Shown piece by piece: positions 1 to 8,538 of a stretch of 13,673 nt of DNA. Made by a program: the position numbers and the translations under genes. The notes under the pieces were generated by a model. That model was not told the origin of the DNA, ran no database searches, and worked only from the letters and a program-made list of their open reading frames with translations. This DNA is from Micrococcales bacterium (GTDB lineage Bacteria; Actinomycetota; Actinomycetes; S36-B12; UBA5976): contig JAHEEQ010000163.1 in NCBI GenBank assembly GCA_024640585.1, positions 1-13,673 of the forward strand, read 5' to 3'. The stretch's first letter is position 1. Each line of letters opens with the position of its first letter.

Positions 1-14
1 ATTTTATATTGAAA

Positions 15-734
15 TTAACAATCAAAATCTTGAGACAAGCTCTTTATTTCGAGATCGGTCAAGATCCTGCTGGCGCCTGGCGCCAAGCTATCCAAGCCCA
101 ACCCTCCAATGTGAGTGCGAATTAATCGCTCAACCGGGTGTCCTACTGCGGCCATCATTCGGCGCACAATCCTGTTTCTGCCACTGTGGAGAACGACTTC
201 CACAAGGCTGCTTTGGCCAGATGTTCCCTTCAAAATGGCTCGATCGCATTTAATCAAACCATCTTCAAGTTCAACCCCGGCTAACAACTGTCGTATGGTT
301 TTGGAGTCCAATTTCCCACTAACTTGGGCCATGTAGGTTTTTTGCACTTCGAACTTGGGGTGGGAAAGCCTTTGCGCTAAATCTCCATCATTAGTGAGAA
401 TTATGAGTCCCTCAGTCATTTCATCTAAGCGTCCTACGTGGAATAGTCGTGCTTCATATTGCTTTACGAATTGTCCTAAATGTCGCTTTTTGGGGTCATT
501 CATAGCGCTTACCACACCCACTGGTTTGTTCAGAGCCACAACAACTGTGTGCTCACGCTTGAGTACAAGCACTCCGTCAACACGAATTTCGTCACTAACC
601 TTTGCCCGAGAGCCAAGTTCAGTGACGACTACACCATTTACAGAGACTCTCCCGGCTGAGATCAAGATTTCACAAAATCTTCTACTGCCAACTCCTGAAT
701 CGGCCATCAACTTTTGCAGACGAATATCATCCAT
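15..734 (-). CDS. rluB: 23S rRNA pseudouridine synthase, RsuA/RluB family
   Basis: Converts a uridine of 23S rRNA to pseudouridine; the E. coli RluB target is U2605 in the peptidyl-transferase region. The 239-residue protein has an N-terminal S4 RNA-binding domain (about 1-60, LQKLMADSGVGSRR) and a catalytic domain with the family motif GRLDEMTEGLIILTNDG at 101-117, where Asp104 is the expected catalytic aspartate. The C-terminal SGRNRIVRRM (184-193) matches the family's EGRNRQVRRM element. Length is normal for the family. The ATG lies 18 bases after the scpB stop with no clear Shine-Dalgarno, so translation may depend on coupling. scpA-scpB-rluB is the standard actinobacterial order (Rv1709-1711). 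RsuA, RluE and RluF share this motif, so the exact target uridine is inferred; RluB is favoured by neighbourhood. Confidence 0.92.
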   Translation of the reverse strand: MDDIRLQKLMADSGVGSRRFCEILISAGRVSVNGVVVTELGSRAKVSDEIRVDGVLVLKREHTVVVALNKPVGVVSAMNDPKKRHLGQFVKQYEARLFHVGRLDEMTEGLIILTNDGDLAQRLSHPKFEVQKTYMAQVSGKLDSKTIRQLLAGVELEDGLIKCDRAILKGTSGQSSLVEVVLHSGRNRIVRRMMAAVGHPVERLIRTHIGGLGLDSLAPGASRILTDLEIKSLSQDFDC

Positions 735-752
735 TTTGTATAACTTGATACT

Positions 753-1340
753 TTATAGTTCGTCAATATCAGAGAAATCTGCAGAAATATCAGGTAGTAA
801 TCCAGCTATTTCCGGCAATTCATTCAAACCGCTAATACCCATTTTCTCGAGGAACAGAGCGGTGGTTCCGTAAAGTAGAGCTCCAGATTCATGATCTGTT
901 TGAACAATTTCAATGAGCCCCCGTGTTTCCAAGGTTTTCACTACACCGTCCACATTCACACCGCGAATAGCAGATATGCGTGCGCGTGTGACTGGCTGTT
1001 TGTACGCAACCACCGCCAATGTTTCAAGCGAAGCTTGGGTCAATCGTGCCATTTGCCCATCTCTAACATAACGCTCAATCCAAGCGCCGAGGTCTGATTT
1101 TGTGTAGAACCGGTATCCACCAGCTACAGTGCGAATCTCGATCCCATGCGAGTCTGCGTTATAACGTTTCACCAGAGAATTGAAGGCGGCGTCGATTTTG
1201 TCTACGGTAAACCCGAGAGTGGCAGCAAGTCCTAGCGATGTGAGTGGCTCGTCAGAAATCAACAAAAGCGCTTCTACAAGTGCCTCAATATCAACATTTT
1301 CATTGAGCAATGTCTCATTTACTAATTGATTCTCAGTCAT
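753..1340 (-). CDS. scpB: segregation and condensation protein B
   Basis: Winged-helix (kite) subunit that dimerises and binds ScpA in the SMC-ScpAB condensin, which compacts and helps separate replicated chromosomes. The 195-residue protein shows the typical layout: N-terminal winged helix starting at IEALVEALLLISDEPL (about 18-33), the conserved LTQASLETLAVVAYKQPVTR block (about 99-118) opening the second winged helix, IRGVNVDGVVKTLETRGLI (about 124-142), then an acidic tail. The ATG overlaps the end of scpA by 8 bases, a strong sign of translational coupling that would help keep the subunits in ratio. No smc gene is in the window; in actinobacteria it lies elsewhere. Identification rests on motifs plus the scpA-scpB-rluB order. 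Confidence 0.95.
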   Translation of the reverse strand: MTENQLVNETLLNENVDIEALVEALLLISDEPLTSLGLAATLGFTVDKIDAAFNSLVKRYNADSHGIEIRTVAGGYRFYTKSDLGAWIERYVRDGQMARLTQASLETLAVVAYKQPVTRARISAIRGVNVDGVVKTLETRGLIEIVQTDHESGALLYGTTALFLEKMGISGLNELPEIAGLLPDISADFSDIDEL

Positions 1341-2178
1341 TTTCTAAACTTTCTGTCTCGTCAATAAACTCTTCTGTTTCAATACTTTCAACATCTAAAT
1401 CCTCTGAACCGATCCACCGGATGGTCAATTCGCCCAAAGCCACACTTTGTTCAAAGGCAATTAAGCGCTCGCGATAGAGCTCTAGAACAGCTAGGAACCG
1501 AGCAACTATGACCATAGTGTGTTCAGCATCTGCCACTAATGTCCGAAAAGTGGTGATTTTGCGGCGCTTAACAGTCGCGGCGATGGCAATAGCTTGCTCA
1601 CGTACGCTAACTAAAGGATTGTGAAGATGTGTCAGACCAACTTCTGGAGCTTTGGGCGCCGGTGCCATAGCGGAAATTGCGATGCCGGCCAGTTGCTCTG
1701 GCGAGATTGAGATCAGTACCTCGGGTAAAAGAGACTTATAAGGCTCTTCGAGGGGTACATTTCGGTAGAAACGGTGGGATTCTGCCTCCATTGTGCTCGC
1801 GAAAATGGCTGCAACTTCTTTAAAGGCCTTGTACTGCAGCAATCTTGCAAACAACAGGTCCCGCGCCTCTAGGACTGCAAGGTCTTCTTCATCCTCGACT
1901 TCCCCACTTGGCAGCAAACGAGCTGCCTTTAGGTCAAGTAATGTGGCTGCAATTACCAGAAATTCAGTTGCCTCGTTCAGATCCCAGCTTGCACCTTGAT
2001 CTTTGATGTGCGCGATGAACTCATCGGTCACTTCGTGCAGGGCTAGCACCGTTACTTCAAGTTTTTGCTTTGAAATTAGGTGTAAAAGTAAGTCGAAAGG
2101 GCCTTCGAAATCCGCTAGGCGCACACGGAACTGATTCGAAGGAGCTTCTTCGATTTCAACAGTTTCCGTGGAAGTCAC
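1333..2178 (-). CDS. scpA: segregation and condensation protein A (kleisin)
   Basis: Kleisin subunit bridging the two SMC heads and binding the ScpB dimer. With the GTG start at 2178 the protein has 281 residues. The N-terminal SMC-neck-binding part carries FRVRLADFEGPFDLLLHLIS (about 17-36) and the helix EFLVIAATLLDLKAARLLP; the C-terminal winged helix contains VIVARFLAVLELYRERLIAF, followed by a long acidic tail. I chose GTG at 2178 because homologues begin shortly before the FEGPFDLLL motif. An in-frame ATG at 2277 would add 33 residues (starting MFLDVSLGRKYGRARS) that resemble nothing in the family and would occupy most of the divergent control region. No good Shine-Dalgarno precedes the GTG; instead a 23-codon ORF with its own SD ends across it (GTGA overlap). 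The 3' end overlaps scpB by 8 bases. Confidence 0.94.
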   Translation of the reverse strand: MTSTETVEIEEAPSNQFRVRLADFEGPFDLLLHLISKQKLEVTVLALHEVTDEFIAHIKDQGASWDLNEATEFLVIAATLLDLKAARLLPSGEVEDEEDLAVLEARDLLFARLLQYKAFKEVAAIFASTMEAESHRFYRNVPLEEPYKSLLPEVLISISPEQLAGIAISAMAPAPKAPEVGLTHLHNPLVSVREQAIAIAATVKRRKITTFRTLVADAEHTMVIVARFLAVLELYRERLIAFEQSVALGELTIRWIGSEDLDVESIETEEFIDETESLEND

Positions 2179-2246
2179 GGGCGGACAATAGTTGCAATGG
2201 TCCAATTGGCGAACTCGACTATTGCGCCTAGACCTCGCTCTGCCAT
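2175..2246 (-). CDS. candidate 23-residue leader ORF coupled to scpA
   Basis: A short ORF (MAERGLGAIVEFANWTIATI plus VRP) begins at ATG 2246. It is preceded by a good Shine-Dalgarno on the minus strand (AGGGAG at 2257-2252, five bases before the ATG). Its TGA shares GTGA with the scpA GTG start, whereas scpA has no SD of its own. This is seen directly. That it is translated and passes ribosomes to scpA is inference. I recognise no homologue of the peptide. It could be a chance ORF, or the start of an older scpA reading frame now shifted. Confidence 0.3.
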   Translation of the reverse strand: MAERGLGAIVEFANWTIATIVRP

Positions 2247-2305
2247 ACTTTCTCCCTAGCGATACATCTAGAAACACTTTTAAAGAGATAAGGTTTTATC
2301 GACAA
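2179..2305. promoter_or_regulatory. divergent scpA / parA control region
   Basis: These 127 bases between the divergent starts must hold a promoter for parA and probably one for scpAB-rluB. For parA a weak sigma70-like pair is visible: TTGCGC (2222-2227) and CATACT (2244-2249), 16 bases apart. For scpA, minus-strand TTGTCG and TAAAAG with a 17-base spacer lie near 2303-2275. Neither is close to consensus. An inverted repeat CAATAGT (2186-2192) / ACTATTG (2218-2224) encloses the perfect palindrome CCAATTGG (2202-2209) with almost the same centre, an operator-like arrangement. Promoter calls are guesses; the palindromes are real. Confidence 0.4.
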
Positions 2306-3142
2306 ATGACCATTTCGATAGACGAATGGCTTTCCTACCAGCCAAAAAAACCAAAAGCAAAAACTGAAGTTGGACCTGCATACATCATTTCTATTTTCAA
2401 TCAAAAAGGTGGAGTTGGTAAGACCACATCTACTATTTCGATTGGTGCAGCACTTGCTGAATATGGTCGCAAAGTTTTAGTTGTAGATTTTGATCCACAA
2501 GGTTCACTTACTGTTGGATTAACTGGAAATCACGAAATTTCCCCTTCGGTATACGACATCTTGGTCGCTGGAGTTCCAACCCAAGAAGTTATCCTCAAAA
2601 CTCGCGTTTCTGGTTTGGATTTACTTCCAGCAGGTATTGATCTTTCTGCAGCAGAAGCTTGGTTATTTAACGAAGTTGGTCGTGAATATGCATTGCAACG
2701 TGCATTGACTCCGATATTGAATGATTACGATTACATTTTGATTGACTGCTTACCATCGCTTGGTTTGCTAGCAATCAATGCATTGTCTGTGAGTCAAGGA
2801 TTAATAATTCCCCTCCAGTGTGAGTTCTACGCACTAAAAGGTCTAGCGCTCTTAGAAGAAACAATTGAAAAAGTTCAATCGCGTACAAACGCTTCACTAG
2901 CTGTAAAGGGAATTTTGCCAACTCGATTCGGTCGCTCAACCCATCATCGTGACGTTCTTGATTTGGTAATACAAAATCGTGGCGATTTAGTGTTTCACAC
3001 GATAATTCCCGACACAATCAAAATTAGTGACTCAACTATGGCCGCACAACCAATCACAAGTTATGCGTCATCTTCAAATGCAGCTGAGGCATATCGCAAA
3101 GTTGCAGCAGAAATTATCGAACGAATTGAAGGTAAAAAATGA
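2306..3142 (+). CDS. parA: ParA-family ATPase (chromosome partitioning, Soj/MinD superfamily)
   Basis: A deviant-Walker ATPase that probably dimerises with ATP, binds DNA non-specifically and has its ATPase stimulated by a DNA-bound partner. The 278-residue product has the deviant Walker A KGGVGKTT (34-41; signature Lys34, catalytic Lys39), the Walker A' strand VLVVDFDPQGS (57-67) and Walker B ILIDCLPSLG (144-153, Asp147). The start ATG 2306 is preceded by AGAGATAAGG about 12 bases upstream; an upstream in-frame TTG at 2192 would add unrelated residues. It is the positional equivalent of Rv1708, the parA beside scpA, not the origin-proximal parA that pairs with parB. Unusually it is opposite in direction to scpA and xerD. 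It overlaps the next gene by ATGA, so the two are probably co-translated and functionally linked. Confidence 0.92.
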   Translation: MTISIDEWLSYQPKKPKAKTEVGPAYIISIFNQKGGVGKTTSTISIGAALAEYGRKVLVVDFDPQGSLTVGLTGNHEISPSVYDILVAGVPTQEVILKTRVSGLDLLPAGIDLSAAEAWLFNEVGREYALQRALTPILNDYDYILIDCLPSLGLLAINALSVSQGLIIPLQCEFYALKGLALLEETIEKVQSRTNASLAVKGILPTRFGRSTHHRDVLDLVIQNRGDLVFHTIIPDTIKISDSTMAAQPITSYASSSNAAEAYRKVAAEIIERIEGKK

Positions 3143-3552
3143 GTAAGCGACCAGCCCTTCCAGGTGCCGAAGAACTATTTCGTCGCACCGCTACACCGAT
3201 TCGTCCAGATGTGAACACTGCCCCATCTGTTTCTGCGGTTCCGGATGTAGAAATCGATGATGCGACGCCGAACGCAATGGAAGGTGGAGTGCGCCCAGTT
3301 GCAGTAACGGGACGACGTCGCCGCGGTGCCGGTAGACCAACAGGTCGAATTCGTCACGAGGAAAAAATCACGGTTTATGTCTCACCAGAAGAACTTTTAG
3401 AACTAGAACAAGCACGTCTAACATTGCGCGGAACCCACGGCATGGCCGTAGATCGTGGACGAATTGTGCGTGAAGCTATTGCAGTGGTAGTAGCTGACTT
3501 AGAGTCTCGTGGTGGAGATTCTGTTTTGGTAAGACGACTTAAAGGTTTGTAA
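3139..3552 (+). CDS. small ribbon-helix-helix-like DNA-binding protein, putative ParA partner
   Basis: Function not established. The 137-residue protein has three visible parts: a flexible N-terminus (1-57) rich in Pro, Ala and acidic residues; a basic stretch GRRRRGAGRPTGRIRH (58-73) with an AT-hook-like GRP core; and a C-terminal segment that reads as a ribbon-helix-helix (CopG/Arc type), with strand KITVYVS (76-82), helix about 83-98 and a second helix after DRGRIVREAIAVVVADLE (105-122). Its ATG overlaps the parA stop (ATGA), with GAAGG six bases upstream. ParA paired with a small RHH protein is a known plasmid partition design (ParG, omega), where the RHH protein binds the centromere/operator and its flexible N-terminus stimulates ParA. 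By analogy it may be the centromere-binding or autorepressor partner. Being a real gene is likely; the role is inference. Confidence 0.75.
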   Translation: MSKRPALPGAEELFRRTATPIRPDVNTAPSVSAVPDVEIDDATPNAMEGGVRPVAVTGRRRRGAGRPTGRIRHEEKITVYVSPEELLELEQARLTLRGTHGMAVDRGRIVREAIAVVVADLESRGGDSVLVRRLKGL

Positions 3553-3553
3553 T

Positions 3554-4453
3554 TTATCTTTGCGCACGCGGATGTGAGGTTGCATAAACCTCACGGAGTC
3601 GTTGCGCGGTGATTTGAGTATAAATTTGGGTTGTCGTAACAGAAGCATGCCCGAGCAACTCTTGCACAATTCTTAAATCCGCTCCACCTTCGAGTAAATG
3701 TGTAGCAAAACAATGGCGGAGTGTATGCGGAGAAACCGAACTTTTAATTCGAGCTAATTCAGCGCATCTTCTGACTGCATTGAATGCTGAATTTCGCGAA
3801 AGTGAATTTCCTTGTTTGTTTAAGAAAACAAAGTTACTTGTTTTCTTCATCAAAACTGGTCGGGCTCGCACCAAATATTTATCTAAAGCCACAAGAGCTA
3901 GTGAGCCGACAGGTACAACCCTGGTTTTCCCACCTTTGCCGAACAAACGAACGCTTTGGTTTTCTTTATCAAGATCCGTAATGGATAGATTTACAACTTC
4001 ACTAACTCGTGCGCCTGTTGAATAGAGAAATTCAACGAGAGCGTAATCTCGAATATCTATTATCTCTTCAGAATATTTCAAAGCGTCCACTAAAGCTATT
4101 GTGTCTGCGATTGATAACGCTTTAGGCAATCTAGTTGGTAATTTTTGTGCAACGAACCCAGAAGTCGCATCTACGCTCACCCATTTTTCTCGCAATGCGA
4201 ACTTATGAAACCCTCGGACAGAGGCGAGCATTCGCGAAATTGAGGTTCTGGAGTAAGTGCCCGAGCTAATCATTTGCTGAAAATCGAATGTGACTGTTTC
4301 ATTAATGGAAGCGAGTGACGAAATTCCGTTTTCTTCAATAAATCTCTGGTAGATATCCAAATCTTTCGTATATGCGATTAATGTGTTTGAACTTAGCTGA
4401 CGCTCAACCTTCAGGTGACTCAAATACTCTCTAATTTGATTTCGTATTTGCAT
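3554..4453 (-). CDS. xerD: tyrosine recombinase XerD
   Basis: Site-specific tyrosine recombinase that acts with XerC at dif to resolve chromosome dimers. The 299-residue protein has the N-terminal core-binding domain (EYLSHLKVERQLSSNTLIAY, 9-28) and the full catalytic set in order: Arg149 (STGARVSEVVNL), Lys173 (FGKGGKTR), His243 and Arg246 in SPHTLRHCFATHLLEGGADL, His269 (LLGHASVTTTQIY) and nucleophile Tyr278. Length is usual for XerC/XerD. Naming it XerD rather than XerC rests on the conserved NUDIX-xerD-parA-scpA neighbourhood. The ATG at 4453, 23 bases after the NUDIX stop, has no clear SD, but the N-terminus aligns with the family. It converges with the RHH gene with one base between the stop codons. 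No dif sequence is visible here. Confidence 0.92.
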   Translation of the reverse strand: MQIRNQIREYLSHLKVERQLSSNTLIAYTKDLDIYQRFIEENGISSLASINETVTFDFQQMISSGTYSRTSISRMLASVRGFHKFALREKWVSVDATSGFVAQKLPTRLPKALSIADTIALVDALKYSEEIIDIRDYALVEFLYSTGARVSEVVNLSITDLDKENQSVRLFGKGGKTRVVPVGSLALVALDKYLVRARPVLMKKTSNFVFLNKQGNSLSRNSAFNAVRRCAELARIKSSVSPHTLRHCFATHLLEGGADLRIVQELLGHASVTTTQIYTQITAQRLREVYATSHPRAQR

Positions 4454-4476
4454 GCTATAAAGATTAGTGGAGATTC

Positions 4477-5106
4477 TTATTGCTCAAAGACGCGACTTGT
4501 ATTTATCAAATTCTCGCGCAAATGCCATGGTGCATCGGCTGGACGAAGGTCGAATTCCTGCAAAGATTTGTACGCCGTAACCGCCAGAACCGCAGTTGGG
4601 CTAGACATCTGTCCCTGCGCGATAAATTCGAGTAATTTCGAAATTGGAATCCATTGAGGCGCCAATTCAGTTTCTTCTGCATCTAATACAGAAGAATCAA
4701 AACCCTCAAAATTGAGACCTCTAGCAAGAAAGATGCGCACAGCTTCGGAAGACGATCCTGGCGAAGTGCAAAAATCGCAAAGTACAGACCAATTCTTAGC
4801 CGTATAACCGGTCTCTTCGTGCAGCTCACGCTTAGCAGCTTCGAGTGGCGACTCTTCTGGAAAATCTAATAACCCCGCTGGAATTTCGAGTAAATTTGCG
4901 GCAACCGGGTGACGATATTGATGTATTGTCAAAACCTCTTCATCATCATTAATAGCCAAAACTGCAACCGCTCCCATGTGTTGCAAAAAATCGCGAGTTA
5001 ATTCGTGGTCACCTAGGTGAAAAGTTTCCATTACTATCGCCCAAATCTTGCCCGTGTACTCGACGCTTCTTTTAGTCACAGGCAATCTGCGGATTTGATC
5101 AAACAT
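4477..5106 (-). CDS. NUDIX hydrolase, ADP-ribose pyrophosphatase type
   Basis: Probably hydrolyses ADP-ribose (and possibly related sugar nucleotides) to AMP and ribose 5-phosphate using Mg2+. The 209-residue protein carries a Nudix box at 78-101 with the catalytic REL-EE-G core (Arg93, Glu94, Glu97, Glu98, Gly100). The glycine-to-glutamate spacing is six residues rather than the canonical five (G78 to E85). The preceding EIPAGLLD and the downstream SPGSSSEAVRIFLARGL are typical of ADP-ribose pyrophosphatases, including the actinobacterial Rv1700 group that sits next to pyrG and xerD. The ATG lies two bases after the pyrG stop, so the genes are almost certainly co-transcribed. Substrate is inferred from family and neighbourhood. 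Confidence 0.9.
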   Translation of the reverse strand: MFDQIRRLPVTKRSVEYTGKIWAIVMETFHLGDHELTRDFLQHMGAVAVLAINDDEEVLTIHQYRHPVAANLLEIPAGLLDFPEESPLEAAKRELHEETGYTAKNWSVLCDFCTSPGSSSEAVRIFLARGLNFEGFDSSVLDAEETELAPQWIPISKLLEFIAQGQMSSPTAVLAVTAYKSLQEFDLRPADAPWHLRENLINTSRVFEQ

Positions 5107-5108
5107 AT

Positions 5109-6806
<1,698 letters not shown>

Positions 6807-6852
6807 TCAAATGTTGCCCACACCAAGCCACACGCACAGAGCGGGTGATTTC

Positions 6853-8538
6853 TCAAACTGTGTCTAGAGAATTCTTCAATTTTTTAGCCATTGCCAACAA
6901 TTCCATTGCGTGGGCGGTGGCTGATTCGGACCCTTCTAAACCTGCAAGCATCCTAGAAATTTCAGTGACTTTTTCGTCTTCTTTTAGACTTTTAATTGAA
7001 GTTTGAGTCACAAATCCGTCCGACGCTTTAGAAACGTTTATATGTTGATCCGCAAATGCAGCAATTTGCGGTAAATGTGTAACAACAAGAACCTGCGATT
7101 GTTTACTCAACATGGTCAATTTCTCCCCCACCGCAATTGCTGCAGCACCTGCAACTCCGGCGTCAACTTCATCAAATATCAAGACTGACGGACTGTTCGT
7201 AGAGAGTAAAGCAACCTCGAGTGCGAGCATAACTCGAGAAAGTTCTCCACCAGATGCAGCGCTTGCAATAGGTTGAAACTTCATTCCTGGATTTGCATTG
7301 AATAGGAATTCAACTTTGTCTTGTCCATTTTCTGATATATCAATTTTGCTTATATCAGTCTCAAATTGTGCTGCCGGCATAGCCAATTCTCGAATTTCAG
7401 ATGTTACTTTTTCAGAAAATTTCTTAGCAACTGCTTCTCGAATTCTTGTGAGGTTATCCGCTGCAACGCGAGTGGCTTTTTCGCTAACCGCTGCCTGCTC
7501 CTTCAATTTCTTCAACTCATGCCCATCCGGATCGATTAGCGCAAGTTGTCTGCGGGCATTGACAGCCCAATCAATCAGTTGATTTTCATTTGGCCCATGA
7601 CGCAATAACAAAGCTTTTATTTGCCTTTGCCGAAGCATCAGGGAATCAAGATCGTCTTCATCATTCTCAAGTCTGCTTAACTCACTGGTGAGATCAACTT
7701 CTATATCAGTAATTTCAGTACCGATACTCTTCAATTGTTCACGTATGCGATTTAGACTCGAATCAGAATCAAGCCTCTCAAGCGCCTGTCTAGCTTGGCG
7801 CAAAGAAGCACTAACTGAGGATTCTTCTGATTGCAGTGCATCAAGAGCTGTTGAGATGGCTGTCTTAAATTCTTCTTTACGACCCACACGCTCTACAGTC
7901 TGTGCAATTTCTTCGACGTCTCCAGTAGACACATTTAGGGCATCAAACACAGATAGGTCGGCTTTGATGTTTTCGGCGTTGGCTAGCAATTCTTTTCTCG
8001 ATTTTTCGACTTTTGCTAGTTCAGCCAAATTGTTCCGCCAAGTTACATACGAGTTGCTGAATACTTCGAAACAACTACTTAGCTCTTGCCCACCATACGA
8101 ATCGAGCAGCTCCCGATGTGTCTGAGATTTCAACAACCGCAAACTGTCATGTTGACCGTGAATCGCCAACCAATGAAAACTGATGTCTTCTAAAGTTGAG
8201 GCAGGAAACGGCCTACCGCCAATTGCGGTTTTTGCGCGACCATTACTTGGAAAGGTCCGAGATACGAGAATCGAACCATCATCAGTTGCAATGCCAATAT
8301 CAGTTAAATACTTTTGCAAACTCTTTTGCTCGATTGCGATTGAAGCATCCACAGTAACTTCGGCATCTGGAATTACCCCTACAACTGAAGGTTTTTCACC
8401 ACGAAGTACTCGCACTGCATCTAGTAATAAAGTCTTACCCGCTCCAGTCTCACCTGTTATCGCTACAAACCCAGGTCTAAATTCGATTTCAGCTTCGGAT
8501 ATCAAACCTAGATCGCGGATGCGAATAGATTCAAGCAT
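6853..8538 (-). CDS. recN: DNA repair protein RecN
   Basis: SMC-like ATPase acting early in double-strand-break repair. The 561-residue protein has a split ABC ATPase head: Walker A GETGAGKT (29-36), the AIHGQHDSLRLL segment (125-136), a central coiled-coil region of about 160-400, then the signature SGGELSR (429-435), Walker B VLIFDEVDAGV (452-462) and H-loop VVTHLPQIAAFADQH (485-499). The C-terminal ISRMLAGLEGSESATAHAME (527-546) is typical of RecN. Length is normal. The ATG at 8538 lies inside nadK, an 8-base overlap, so recN is probably translated by coupling and transcribed from the tlyA-nadK unit. No SOS box is visible close upstream. No SteA/SteB-type genes follow, unlike in many actinobacteria. 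Confidence 0.97.
   Translation of the reverse strand: MLESIRIRDLGLISEAEIEFRPGFVAITGETGAGKTLLLDAVRVLRGEKPSVVGVIPDAEVTVDASIAIEQKSLQKYLTDIGIATDDGSILVSRTFPSNGRAKTAIGGRPFPASTLEDISFHWLAIHGQHDSLRLLKSQTHRELLDSYGGQELSSCFEVFSNSYVTWRNNLAELAKVEKSRKELLANAENIKADLSVFDALNVSTGDVEEIAQTVERVGRKEEFKTAISTALDALQSEESSVSASLRQARQALERLDSDSSLNRIREQLKSIGTEITDIEVDLTSELSRLENDEDDLDSLMLRQRQIKALLLRHGPNENQLIDWAVNARRQLALIDPDGHELKKLKEQAAVSEKATRVAADNLTRIREAVAKKFSEKVTSEIRELAMPAAQFETDISKIDISENGQDKVEFLFNANPGMKFQPIASAASGGELSRVMLALEVALLSTNSPSVLIFDEVDAGVAGAAAIAVGEKLTMLSKQSQVLVVTHLPQIAAFADQHINVSKASDGFVTQTSIKSLKEDEKVTEISRMLAGLEGSESATAHAMELLAMAKKLKNSLDTV

Noticed and set aside
355..873. 172-residue plus-strand reading frame over rluB and scpB
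   Set aside because: Antisense to two well-supported genes; Ser/Thr/Pro-rich composition is typical of a shadow frame.
2179..2277. ATG start of scpA at 2277
   Set aside because: Adds 33 arginine-rich residues foreign to ScpA and leaves only 28 bases to the parA start.
2192..2305. Upstream start for parA at TTG 2192
   Set aside because: The added 38 residues resemble no ParA N-terminus and cover the divergent promoter region; ATG 2306 puts Walker A at residue 34, normal for the family.
2991..2998. TGTTTCAC, the left half of the bacterial parS consensus, inside parA
   Set aside because: The right half (GTGAAACA) is absent, so it is not a credible ParB site.
3780..4025. Plus-strand frames within xerD, and similar ones within pyrG, recN and nadK
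   Set aside because: Antisense to conserved genes with intact motifs; no family features and no ribosome binding sites.
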